Positions 13,544 through 23,873 of a stretch of 64,000 bases of DNA are shown one piece after another (positions within the stretch are counted from its first letter, which is position 1; each line of letters begins with the position of its first letter). The DNA comes from Punica granatum (lineage: Eukaryota; Streptophyta; Magnoliopsida; Myrtales; Lythraceae). The translations under genes and the position numbers were made by a program. The notes beneath the pieces were generated by a model that searched no databases, had not been told where the DNA came from, and saw nothing but the letters and a program-made list of their open reading frames with translations. The stretch covers positions 39,242,605 through 39,306,604 of the forward strand of contig NC_045130.1 in NCBI RefSeq assembly GCF_007655135.1. The letters are read 5' to 3'.

Positions 13544-14218
13544 ATGGATCATCATCATCATCAGCCGCCTCCACCATCTCCCGATCCGCCTTCGCTGCTG
13601 CCCCCGCCTTCATTGGCCACTCCCACAACGAGGCCCGACCCAGTGTCCCCGAGACTCGTACCGTCCCCAGACGGATCATCGGGCAAGCACCATCCTAACT
13701 ATCGGGGAGTGCGGTCGCGGAGTGGGAAATGGGTGTCGGAGATACGAGAGCCCCGGAAGACCACCCGCATTTGGCTCGGGACCTACCCAACCCCAGACAT
13801 GGCAGCTGTGGCCTACGACGTGGCGGCGTTGGCCCTAAAGGGGCCTGAAGCCACCGTGAATTTCCCGGAGTTGGTCCACGCATACCCAGTCCCAGCTTCC
13901 ACTTCCGCGGCCGATATTCGAGCAGCGGCAGGAAGGGCAGCAGCAGCCCGCGAACCAAAGCCGGAGCTCAAACAGAACCAGCCGGTTCAGAGCCAACCCG
14001 AGGGTGATGCGGGTGCATCATCTGGCAGCACAATGACTGCTACCTCAAGTGCGGCAGCGGAGCAAGAGTTTATAGATGAGGAGGCCATTTTAGATATGCC
14101 GAATCTGTTGGTGGACATGGCAAAGGGAATGCTCGTGAGCCCGCCAAGAATGAAGTCGGCCTCCCCAGATGATTCGCCGGAGGATTCAGACGGGGGAGGC
14201 CTGTGGAGCTATCCTTAG
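13544..14218 (+). CDS. AP2/ERF transcription factor, DREB group III (A-4), ERF025/ERF027-like
   Basis: Nuclear DNA-binding regulator with one AP2/ERF domain; DREB proteins bind DRE/CRT (CCGAC) elements. The 224-residue protein is encoded without introns. It starts with a His/Pro-rich stretch (residues 2-28); the AP2 domain spans about 53-110 ([49 protein letters not shown]), with the DREB-type valine in KWVSE. An acidic C-terminal motif ([19 protein letters not shown], then SPPR) and the terminal LWSYP are typical of the ERF023-ERF027 clade. It lacks the CBF flanking signatures, so it is a group III relative rather than a CBF. The ATG at 13,544 is the first in frame. It is GC-rich compared with its surroundings and lies about 9 kb upstream of a CBF gene on the same strand. 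Target genes cannot be read from the sequence. Confidence 0.93.
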   Translation: MDHHHHQPPPPSPDPPSLLPPPSLATPTTRPDPVSPRLVPSPDGSSGKHHPNYRGVRSRSGKWVSEIREPRKTTRIWLGTYPTPDMAAVAYDVAALALKGPEATVNFPELVHAYPVPASTSAADIRAAAGRAAAAREPKPELKQNQPVQSQPEGDAGASSGSTMTATSSAAAEQEFIDEEAILDMPNLLVDMAKGMLVSPPRMKSASPDDSPEDSDGGGLWSYP

Positions 14219-15470
14219 AGAAAGAAAACACAAAGTTCATTCGCAAAATTGGCCCCGTGAATGAATCAAAGAAGCATAGATATAGATCACTAGTGACGCG
14301 ACGCTTAATGATCGATTAATCAGCGCCAGCGACCGTTGGTTTTGTTTTTGCAGCTGATTTTTGGGTTAATTTTAAGAAATTATTATATGAATAACAGCTG
14401 CTCTTTAAGAACTTGGTTTTTGCAGAAAACCTAATTAATCTTGAGAAATTTTAAAAACGTTCTCATTCTGCATATAATTCCTGTCTCTCTTTGTTTTTCA
14501 TTGTATGGGATAAATTGCAAGATAAATCGCTGGAATAATTGCGAGACCAATTGTTGACTCAGGAATTGTATGTTTTGACATAAAAGAAACAAATTGACAA
14601 AATAATGTTTTTGGGAACACGTGAATGCACCTCCAGATGTTTCCAAGCATTCATGTGCTTCTGGGGCCCTTTCGGCAATTCCTACGAGCAGAGTTAAGGT
14701 ACGATAAGTCCTTTTTCGAATCATGATCAGGCATAATTATAACATGAATCGAATGAGTGCAGTGTTGATGTTAATATCGTCCTGCAGAAATGTTAATTGC
14801 CAACTGATATCTAAATACGTACATATACCATCCTAAAATTGAAAAAGCGCAACCTCGGTTGCCGATCTTACCGGTTTAATTTTACTTCTAGTTCATGAGG
14901 AAACTTCATACATCGACCTGGTACGCTTTTAATTAATTGAACCGAGGAATAACCTTACCTGATTTTAGTACTTAGGATGACGAACAAGACAATTTATTAT
15001 AGTTTATACAATGAGAGTTTGCTATGCGCATATGTTTGGTAGAAATATATATAACCATATTTTTTTTCCCTTCATATTTTGATAAGTAACACACACACAC
15101 ACACACACACATATAATATCTATCTATCTATATATATATATATTACCTCTCTTCGTTTTGTTGAATCAGATTCGTCAAATGATTGAGGTTGACTTGCTCA
15201 TGGTCGTAAAGTTCGTATTCACTCTTCGACAGGGTATGCGCGCTTGGCCGTAGAATTCTGCTAAGAAGGGACGAGCAAGACCACAATAATTTTGAGCACA
15301 CCTTCAAATTAAGGTAGGAACCGATATGCATGTTGGTGATATGCATATTGGTTGATCGCTATGATGATCCCTAACCGAACCTGGGGAGTTCGTATTCATC
15401 CGTGAGCCCAGACCAGCATTTTCCACCAGAAAAATAAGATTTCTTCTCAACCTAGACTCCCATTATTATA
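14219..15470. other. 3' flank of the DREB gene and spacer
   Basis: Holds the probable 3' UTR of the DREB group III gene, an AC microsatellite at about 15,091-15,110 and an adjoining TCTA/TA tract. Short open frames here show no family resemblance. Confidence 0.5.
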
Positions 15471-15657
15471 TATATATCGTGTGAATCCTGATATCTGGAT
15501 GTTCAATTGGGCCACAATTAATCGAATCGAGCAAGGTCGGTCCACTAAGGAATAAAACTCTCCCTGCATTGATTTTTTCTGTATCCATAAGAACTCAGAT
15601 CCAAAACCTTATTTAAGTTGAATAAGCGTCGAATCGCTTAAACCAAATCATGTTGAA
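15471..15657 (-). mobile_element. tRNA-type SINE, copy 3, with 12-bp target-site duplication
   Basis: The insert is flanked by the direct repeat CCCATTATTATA at 15,459-15,470 and 15,658-15,669. On the minus strand it begins TTCAACATGATTTGGTTTAA (tRNA-like 5' end with an A-box-like segment), has a B-box-like GGATCTGAGTTC, and ends with a CTTAGTGGACCGACC ... GGCCCAATTGAACATCCAGA 3' domain shared with the other copies, followed by an A/T tail. About 187 bp long, with no coding capacity, as expected for a SINE. Confidence 0.85.
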
Positions 15658-15669
15658 CCCATTATTATA

Positions 15670-17660
15670 AAATTTAATTAGAGTCACAAACCTCTGAAAT
15701 TAAGATGCATTCTTTCTTTTCGGTGATATCTTTTTTTTTTCGGTTATATAAGTTGCATTCTTTTAATTGGAATTTGCAGATTGTAGTTCGTATCATTACA
15801 TACCTCGCTGCTTTTGTACCAAAAGGGAATAACATCTTGACTGCATTATACATCAGCAATATATATAATAGACTGCCTATATATATAAACCGTATATGAG
15901 GAAAAAATGTATATTTTAAGGTTGCAACCGAAGATATTTACATATTTTTTGGTATAGAGTATAGATAGTTGAGTTTTTTCCCCAAAAAAATATTCATAAG
16001 AATATTAAAATGAAAGATTGAGCAAAGGACATTATTATTCTTTTTTAATGTAAATTGGAGCACGATGCATAAATGGGGTAGACTTTATAATATATATATA
16101 TATATATATATAAACATTAATATTGACATTACTAGTCGAGAGACGAAGGAAGTATCTCTGATCCGAAAGATGCGGGCAGAATGTGGACCACAAAAAAAAA
16201 AGCGTTGAAATTGAATCCCAAAAAAATAAACAAAAGAATACTTAATTTACATGAGAGAATTAAAAAATATATATTTCTCCTTTGGGAGAGGGACGAAATA
16301 AATTATCTTATCAAAAAGAATAATTTTCTTAACAGGAGGAAATATGCGTCAAGCATGACAACCACGGTGGAAGATTAATTAAGAAGATCCTTTATCTCCA
16401 AAAAATATATATCTATATATATATATATATATTCATAGTATTTCACTGGAAAATTAAATAAAAATAGAAAAAAACTTGTCTTCCGTTATTACTATATTTG
16501 AGAAGAGTGAAATGATTAAACATTCACTTTCCCAAAATACTCTTAGTAAAATAATTCTGATTAATAACAACCACTAAAGTATGATTACAATTGTAAATTC
16601 ACATGATTAACTGCACTATTTTCTCTGTACCACCTTTTTCACTCTCTTGTACCTTTTTTTTCCTGTTTCTAAATCAAATTATTTTATTATGGCCAGCAAA
16701 AATAAAATTTATTAAACAAACTTATTAATTAATTGCAAATATTACATTGATTAATAATCTACACTAGATCAATATTATATTTTTTCACTTAAACTTTTAT
16801 TATATTTTTCACAGAAAAACTCATATTACTAATTTAATTAATATATTGGCGATTCGGAGTCATAAATCCTGCGCTAGTTTTATATATCTTTGTTGACTTA
16901 TATTATGGTCAAATGCAAATGCTTACGTTGTTCATTTAACTCAATTCTATTTTGCCCAATAACTTTTTTTGTAAGACATGTAGAGTAAATGTTCATGTCA
17001 AAGTATATGCATCCATGTTTTATGTTGTGCATATCCGTTTACAGTACCTAGCCTAATTAGTTGAGGAGCTTGAGCATTATATTGACAAGTATTATGTACT
17101 TATCGTCATATATATATATACACACACACGTACATATTAGGCATGTATACACACACACACACATACATAATTACATATTAGGCATGAAACTGGCGTGCCG
17201 CACGCGGTAAAACGTGAACAATTTTCCTGTTTCATTGATAAGCGTGTTCAAATTGTGGAAAAGCGTGATTTACCATCAATAAAAATATACTATATATTTC
17301 TTGGATTAATGGTAATTGAATTTTCACTAACACGATGAGAAAAAAAATTAAAAATATAAAATCGATATGTTAATAAATTTTTTATCACATCGAAAAAGTA
17401 AAAGTAAAAAATAAAAAAGATCACAGGTAAAAAGTTAACTTTTTTTTAACTTTTGGTGGCAATACATTTTCTAATGCCGATACTGATCACAATTTGTGAG
17501 TGTTATTTTCTATTTGTAATACAGCAATAGATCCATTTATAAACCCCCAAAAGACATTATATTAATGAAATAAGTACCGAATAAGACCAAAATGTTGGCA
17601 ACTTTTCTCATTAAAGCCATAACATTTATTTTCGTTTCAATAAGGTCGTAACGTTGCATA
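15670..17660. other. AT-rich spacer with microsatellites
   Basis: Contains TA tracts (about 16,089-16,112 and 16,410-16,432) and AC tracts (about 17,122-17,163). No conserved open frame was recognised. Confidence 0.55.
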
Positions 17661-17671
17661 AAATATTTAAA

Positions 17672-18262
17672 TAAGCCAATCAATATTTTAAAAATATTTT
17701 TAACATTCTGAAATGTAAAAACTAATCTCTAGTCTTAAAAAATAAATCAATTAAAAATTAAACCTTAAAAATTGGAAAATCTATGGGCTTCGGTCCCCAA
17801 ATTCACCAAGAAAAAAAAACTGAAAAGGGAAACTGAAGCCCGATTTCTAGATCCAAGGGGGTCGCCCCAATTGGATCTCGAAATCAGGGTGGTGAGAGCC
17901 TTACTAGCGGCCATTGACCCCATGTCCAAGGTCGTTGGCTACCTTTGAGGTTGCCAGTGACCTCAAGTTGGGGGTCAATGGCCGTAGCGAGGCCCTCACC
18001 ACCCCAATTTTGGGATCCCATGGAGCCGCCTTTGCAGGTGGAGGGGGATTCTCTGGCAACCACTCATCCCCCACCCGTAATCGCTGACGACCTCTTAGGT
18101 GGTCAGTGACCTAGGGTAGGGATCTGGTGGCCGTCGAATGCTAACCAATCGTCTATTGGGGTCCTTCATTCTTCATGTGGTTTTTCTAGTTTCAAAATTT
18201 ATTCTTTAAATTTAGAAATTAGTTTAAAATTTCTATACATTAAAATTACTTAAAAAATACCG
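17672..18262. mobile_element. Fold-back DNA element with inner GC-rich palindrome (candidate)
   Basis: The left flank (about 17,675-17,760) and the reverse complement of the right flank (about 18,185-18,262) are alignable over some 75 bp (AATATTTTAAAAATATTTTT against GTATTTTTTAAGTAATTTTA, then AAACTAATCTCTA against AAACTAATTTCTA). Inside, two roughly 70-bp GC-rich arms at about 17,873-17,945 and 17,946-18,015 are inverted copies, sharing GGTGGTGAG and GGCCATTGACCCC. No transposase is present. The structure suggests a non-autonomous fold-back or Mutator-like element; target duplications were not defined. Confidence 0.5.
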
Positions 18263-18354
18263 ATGGCCTTGTCTCAAGATAGGAGAGAAAGGGGGGAGGT
18301 GAAATTGGCAATTATGCGAGTAGTAGTGATTCGTGATTTTTCTTCTTTTTTAAT

Positions 18355-19616
18355 TTTTGGGAAAATGACTCAAAATATCACAAACTCCTCATTTTTTTTT
18401 ACGTTTTATCACGAACTATCTTTTTCAATAAGAAATATACAAACTTGTTATTTGTTACATCATCTACCATCAGTCCGTCGTTCTGTCAAGTTTGGTGATG
18501 TGGCTAACTGATGGAGCCGATGATCGTCTGTATGAGTGAGTTGGATTGGTGCGGCCCGATAACGTGAAATGACTTGCTTGCCCTCCATCCCTACCCTTTC
18601 TTTCTAGTCCATTTGTGGACAAAATTGTCAACTTGCTCGACCCCCCCTTCGTCTTCTTCCTCCTCCGCCCTTCTGCGAGACCCCTTCCCCCTCCTTTCTC
18701 CTTCATCCTTTCCTCAGAAAGAGACAGCAACGCAGAGCAAGAGGAAGGAACATCGAGAGAGAGAGAGAGAGGGACTTAACTCGATGAAGGAGCGGGAAAG
18801 AGGTGAAGCTGTGAGCTGAGGGCGGTCGTGTGGTTGTTAGAAGCAGAGCTCTTGGCTCGGTGAAGAGAAAGAGTGGAAAAGGAGCTGGGTTTCGAATCTG
18901 AGTGCATGTGGAGCTTGCCGGAGATAGGGCCGGGAAGCATCAACATGGACCCGTGGAGTCTCGAAGCAGATGATTGACTCTGGAGGGGGCATCGACCTCA
19001 TCATCTTCTTCGTTCCTCTCCTATTCATTCTTGTTCCGATCATCTTCGCTCTCGAGTCCTTCAGCCTGCTGCCCCTCTACTGCCTCATCTTCATATCCAT
19101 GTCGTCCTCCCCCTGCTGTTTACACTTTTGCACATCATACCCATGGCCCCTCCATGCCATCGCCTCATCTCCATCCCTCGCATTCACTGAGACATCTACT
19201 AGAGCGCCTTTTTCAGTCTCAATCGGCCCTTTGATCCTGACTCAGCTCAATCCTCCTCTTCCTCCATTCCCCCACTCCAACTGGGGGTGGTCGGCACGGC
19301 GCTAAGAGTCTCGCCGGTGGCCGCCACCCCTGACCCCTTGCCCTCCTCCTCCTTCGACCCCTCGTCCTCTCTTTTTCTTCAATTTTCAGATTAAATTTTT
19401 TTAAAAAAAAAATTACGTGGATCCCACTCAACTAATTCGTGAGTGCCATGTGGCACCATTAAGTGCCATACAACATAGCAATTAAAATTGATGGAAAAAC
19501 TAAGACCGTGGTATATATAGATCAATAGTTTGCATATATTTTACAAGAAAAAAATTAGTTTGTCATAAAACGTAGAAAAAATGTAAAGTTTGTGTATTCG
19601 AGTAATTTTTCCTTTA
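18355..19616. mobile_element. Mutator-like non-autonomous element (Pack-MULE candidate)
   Basis: The ends form terminal inverted repeats of about 90 bp. The left end reads GGGAAAATGACTC, then TACGTTTTATCACGAACTA; the reverse complement of the right end reads AGGAAAAATTACTC, then TACGTTTTATGACAAACTA. The 9-mer TTTTTTAAT flanks both ends (18,346-18,354 and 19,617-19,625), the target-duplication length typical of MULEs, although it is low-complexity. The interior, about 18,550-19,350, is GC-rich and gene-like in composition but has no long conserved frame and no transposase, so it may carry captured gene fragments. The family of those fragments was not recognised. Confidence 0.65.
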
Positions 19617-19629
19617 TTTTTTAATGGAA

Positions 19630-22600
19630 ATTTTTGGAAATACAGTATTACAACACCGAGAGATCTTTTTTTTCGATATAAATATATATATATATATAGC
19701 TCAGGCACTGTGCATGAGATGAAGTGAACTTCCAATTCTCCGCCAAAGAATATTTAAGATTAAATAATCAAGTGGGAATCAAACTAAAAAACTAAATTAA
19801 ATGTGGAGACTTGGTCGTAGGTCCCTGCTGTTGCCATCAGTGATTCACATTGCTGCCCAAAATTGCAGAGGAAGCAACCAAGAAATGCTCGAAGTTCCCA
19901 TAGGATTAAAATCCCATCCCACCTTCGAATATATCAAATCCCTTGAAAAAGGGTCCATAAAAGTCGCATTCAATTTCAAGTCCAGGTTCAGTTCTGACCC
20001 CTTTCAATAATAATTTAATAAGAGTAATTAATTTCATTGGTCACGGCCCCTACATACATACATACATACATACATATTGGTCCCTCAAGTGGTCACCATC
20101 CCTTTGCCCCACCTCCATGGAGAAACTCAATGAAATAATTGAAGGCAGGCGAAACGGTCTTAATTCCAATATATTAATTGTAGCTACATATTGTACCCAC
20201 GTACTCCGACAAGAAAATACTCCATGTATATCCAATGTCCTCTGACCGTTTTCCATCACATTTAAGTGTACACCACACTAAAACAAAAATGCAGCACGGG
20301 CGTTTCATGTGTTAGGATTTGTACCGGAAACTGTCGAAATTTGGTTAAAATTGAACTTGACATGATTTTGAAACAAACACACTTCGGGAAGGATTAATGG
20401 TACCGATTCTTCTTGCATAACTAGCTAGTTCTGACATTCAGTATAGTCAATTGTCTACAGTTGCAGTTGTTTACTGACATTATCTCAGACAAAAAAGCAT
20501 CAAACCGATTCATCTGAAGAAGCGAATTGAACAAATTATTTGTTGAGTTACAGCTTGTTATATAATAATAATAATAATAATAATAATGTGGGCGTTTGGT
20601 TTTGAAGTAAAGTTATATTATACTCTATTTTGACATAGAGACAAAATAATTTGGGAAAATTATTACTAAAAAATTAGTTATAATAATGATTAAAAAAGTG
20701 TGTGAGTGGATTTATTATAAAATTAGAGAAAATGACAAAAAATAGTGAAAAGTTGTGATAATTTAGTATTAAAAAATCAGTTATGATAATAGATAATAAA
20801 AAGTAAGTGAAATAATTTATTATTAAATTGAAAAAAAAATTAAAAAAATATAATTGTTTTGTTGAATTGTAAAAAAAAATAAAGTAGAGTCGAGTATAAT
20901 TGGATTATAACCTTTATGTTACAATATGCCCAGCAAATTTTTGGATTCGATGGTTACAAGTGGCAATCACACCCTCCTCACACGTCCATCCCTTTTTTTT
21001 TATTTTTTTTTCCAGCTACTTCCAAGTTCCAACTATAATATCTTCTTCTCCTGTAGTGGAACAAGGATAAGAGGAAATTTTTATTAATTTAGTTTTGGTT
21101 TTTCAAATTTGTGTGGGCCAAAAGAGTAAGAGAGGTATATAGAAGAAGCAAGTGGCTCACGCGTTTACGCGTGAAATCCACCGCCCCAACTTCTCTGCTT
21201 CGGGTACAGGGACAGGGTACGAACTACTGTTTGATTGAAGATGATGATGATGATTTAGGGTGGTTAATTAACTGTCAAAAGAAAAAGCCGTGTTTGGGTA
21301 ATCGAGTGACGTCACTTCGAAAAGGTCGAGGTTGTCTTCTTTCGCCTGGCCTGGCCTCTCCTCTCTACGCCACGTCAGCTGTCTCTCTTGTAGCTAAGGT
21401 TCAGCTTCCGAGAATGCTCTGTCTCCAGTCTCCGCCTCTCTCTCGCGTGCACTTTGCCGATTATTTCCTCCACACGGCTACCACCCGTCCCCCTCTGCTC
21501 GTTCATCGAATTTGTTTCCTTACTTACGAAAGAAAAAAGATTTGATAAATATATATTTTTTAAATTATAAAAAAGTTCATGAACTCTATACAATGAAATA
21601 TAAATACTAATAATTAATAAAAAAGTTTAAAAAATTTTCATGAGTATCGAACATGAATTCACTTTAGTACTGTATTCTTGAACATCCTGTACTTTTAACT
21701 AATGCTCGCAACATTTAAAAATCTTCATTTTTATCTTACTATATATCTCATATATATATATATATATATATATTAAATAACGATCATTTAATATTAAATT
21801 GTCAAACATTACATTTTTTTGGTTGAAATCATGTATTTTGATTGTAAGGAGACATATGATCTAGAATAAGAATAATCACAGCTAAATATAAGTAATGAAA
21901 ATCCTATTAAAGATGATTGAATTCGAGATCTCATGATTCCGAGTCAACGACGTTTATCCTGGTGTCAAGTCACTTCTTTAGAAATTATGGATTTCTTACG
22001 TATACACGTATTCTGCTGTAGTAACACAACCATGGGTATAGTTCACAACGTGCTATATAAATGTTTAATAAAGTGCAATCCCACTCCCTGTACTATGACA
22101 TCCGTTGATCAGGTAAACAATTGCCAAATACTTAAACGACAATATTGCACTAAATCCACGTATGTAGCATGAAACCTCCCACTTGAATGTTTATAGTCAT
22201 ACCATCAAATGTAATGGTCTAGTGGTTAACAAGCTTACTTTCATGTGGTTTGGTAATCCCAAGGTTGACATGGATTTGGGGAACGCCGGCTTCTGTAAAT
22301 TATACTGGGCTTTTGGTGGTGCTATGCTGACGAGGGCAGTACTTAGGCTGTTTGATCAGTTCGTCTAGTATATTCACGATTGAATACGAGAGTCCGAACA
22401 TTGCGTAGAGGGAGGCGACGGGGTCGCCACTAATGCTGCCCACCATTTCACTTATCAAAAAAAGAAGGTTTTTATTTTTTTTGTATTTCCTATCGTAAAA
22501 ATTAAGAATCATCTACGATACAATAAGCTTGAAATGATTGTGTTTTATCTCCAAATTTTCACCATTGAATTTCTATTGAAATAATTTGGTCTCAGGACAG
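19630..22600. other. Spacer with short repeats; no supported gene
   Basis: Contains an ATAC microsatellite (about 20,051-20,074), an ATA tract (20,566-20,586) and, at 21,306-21,315, the perfect palindrome GTGACGTCAC (bZIP/TGA-type site) in a comparatively GC-rich stretch (about 21,110-21,530) that could be promoter or 5' UTR of an unseen transcript. A 144-codon frame at 21,111-21,545 shows no family resemblance. Confidence 0.45.
20590..20915 (+). mobile_element. Small hAT-like MITE, family copy a
   Basis: Begins GGCGTTTGGTTTTGAAG, a hAT-MITE-like terminus. Its AT-rich body (AAAAAATTAGTTATAATAAT, then GAGTGGATTTATTATAAAAT) aligns with the reverse complement of 41,335-41,710 and with 45,130-45,332. 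The right terminus is eroded or truncated. No coding capacity. Confidence 0.5.
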
Positions 22601-22732
22601 ATTGGGTTACCTTCTCGGAAGTTGGCTTTTTGATTCTGACGGTTCCAGCTCGTCTGACGAAAGCTCATCTCCCCCTTTCGGCTGTAAAGTTGAAGCCAAC
22701 AAAAACCTCCCATCGGTCAAGGTCAAACGCCG

Positions 22733-22739
22733 CCCCCCA

Positions 22740-22767
<28 letters not shown>
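22733..22767. repeat. C homopolymer (about 35 bp, one A interruption)
   Basis: C run from 22,733 to 22,767 with A at 22,739, about 410 bp upstream of the CBF start codon. The open frames across it, on either strand, are proline or glycine artefacts. Confidence 0.85.
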
Positions 22768-22771
<4 letters not shown>

Positions 22772-22795
22772 CACTTGCCACGTAACTACCTCGCA

Positions 22796-22801
22796 CACGT
22801 G
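22796..22801. promoter_or_regulatory. G-box CACGTG upstream of the CBF gene
   Basis: CACGTG core about 375 bp before the CBF ATG. G-boxes are bound by bHLH (PIF-type) and bZIP factors, and in Arabidopsis PIFs act on CBF promoters. Function here is inferred from position and motif only. Confidence 0.45.
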
Positions 22802-22957
22802 TCGGTTTCCAACTGCACTTCCGGACTGGAAGTGAGGGGACAGCTGGCACCCATCCCCCCGCCCCCAAGTTCTGTTTTTAAATTAATTGATTATAGAGAA
22901 GGAACCGTGGGCCAACGCTGCAAAATTATACAACTGTCTCCTTATCAGCAGCTTTTC

Positions 22958-22963
22958 CCGCGT
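22958..22963 (+). promoter_or_regulatory. CCGCGT (CAMTA-type CGCG box) upstream of the CBF gene
   Basis: CCGCGT fits the vCGCGb consensus bound by CAMTA factors and equals the core of conserved motif 2 of Arabidopsis CBF2. It lies about 215 bp before the CBF ATG. A CANNTG E-box (CAACTG) is nearby at 22,931-22,936, as for ICE1-type bHLH binding. Binding is not shown. Confidence 0.45.
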
Positions 22964-23070
22964 TTTGGAATTTTGCCAAGTCCTCTTATATTAATTCTTT
23001 TTTTTTTAAATAAAATATCATCATACATATATATATATATGTATGTATACGTACGATAATATCCGTTACC

Positions 23071-23077
23071 TATAAAA
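23071..23077 (+). promoter_or_regulatory. Probable TATA box of the CBF gene
   Basis: TATAAAA lies 104 bp upstream of the ATG at 23,175, followed by a C/A-rich leader. This implies a 5' UTR of roughly 70 bases. Confidence 0.6.
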
Positions 23078-23174
23078 CTCAAAGCTCAGCTCATTATCAC
23101 TTTAAACTTCAAAGTATTCACACACACTCTCACTTTCCACTGCTTCAAGAACACTAAATCCTACCTAATAATTT

Positions 23175-23873
23175 ATGGATGTCTTCTCTTCTTTATCCGA
23201 TCCCAACTCTTATGGATCGCCGTTATCAGATGGGGGAAGCAGTCGCCCTCGGAATTTCTCGGACGACAATGAGGCTGAGGTTCTCCTAGCGTCCGAGAAC
23301 CCAAAGAAGCGAGCCGGGAGGAAGAAGTTCCGGGTGATGAGGCACCCGGTGTACAGGGGCGTGAGGCGCAGGGACTCAGGTAAGTGGGTGTGCGAGGTCC
23401 GCGAGCCAAACAAGAAGACGAGAATATGGCTGGGGACGTTCCAGAACGCTGAGATGGCCGCCCGGGCCCACGACGTGGCAGCCCTTGCGCTGAAGGGCCG
23501 CCGCTCGGCCTGCATCAACTTTGCTGACTCCGCATGGAGGCTCCCGGTTCCTGACTCAGCCGACCCCAAGGACATCAGGAAGGCTGCTGCCGATGCAGCT
23601 GAGGCGTTTCGGCCTATGGAAGCATCAGATGGAGCTTTATCCAGCGAAGAGATGGGGAACGAGACGAAGGAGGTGGTGTCATCGGTCGTGGAGGAGAGGT
23701 CGTCTATCTCCGATATGGATGAGAAGGCATCCGCCTTCAGCATGCCAGAGCTGCTGGCCGATATGGCGGCAGAAGGGCTGTTACCGCCACTGCAGAGCAA
23801 TGGAGATGGCTATATGGAGGATGAGGAAGGAGATATAAATGCTTACGTGTCACTCTGGAGCCATTCTATTTGA
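23175..23873 (+). CDS. CBF/DREB1: CBF/DREB1 cold-response transcription factor
   Basis: Nuclear activator that binds CRT/DRE elements (CCGAC) and drives cold or drought regulons. Intronless, 232 residues. The CBF signatures flank the AP2 domain: [10 protein letters not shown] at residues 43-52 (nuclear localisation and DNA contact) and DSAWR at 118-122. The AP2 domain (about 59-117) has [39 protein letters not shown] and [12 protein letters not shown]. The acidic C-terminus ends in LWSHSI, matching the LWSY-type terminal motif. After [10 protein letters not shown] the residues are RVMRHP, where Arabidopsis CBFs have RETRHP. Promoter motifs upstream (G-box, CGCG box, E-box, TATA) fit cold and clock control. 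One copy is seen here; tandem copies beyond the window cannot be excluded. The subfamily call is firm; which Arabidopsis CBF or DDF it matches is open. Confidence 0.96.
   Translation: MDVFSSLSDPNSYGSPLSDGGSSRPRNFSDDNEAEVLLASENPKKRAGRKKFRVMRHPVYRGVRRRDSGKWVCEVREPNKKTRIWLGTFQNAEMAARAHDVAALALKGRRSACINFADSAWRLPVPDSADPKDIRKAAADAAEAFRPMEASDGALSSEEMGNETKEVVSSVVEERSSISDMDEKASAFSMPELLADMAAEGLLPPLQSNGDGYMEDEEGDINAYVSLWSHSI

Noticed and set aside
18470..19305. Several frames in the GC-rich stretch
   Set aside because: Serine/proline/arginine-rich without family resemblance, inside the Mutator-like element.
21111..21545. 144-codon open frame
   Set aside because: No recognisable family, low-complexity Asp run and basic/proline composition; kept only as a possible transcript region.
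22210..22290. A-box-like TGGTCTAGTGG suggesting a tRNA or SINE
   Set aside because: No convincing B box at the right spacing and no cloverleaf; not called.
22602..22868. Open frames on both strands with proline or glycine runs
   Set aside because: They exist only because of the C tract upstream of the CBF gene.
23210..23838. Long frames overlapping the CBF gene in other frames or antisense
   Set aside because: Shadows of a GC-rich coding region; the CBF frame carries all conserved motifs.
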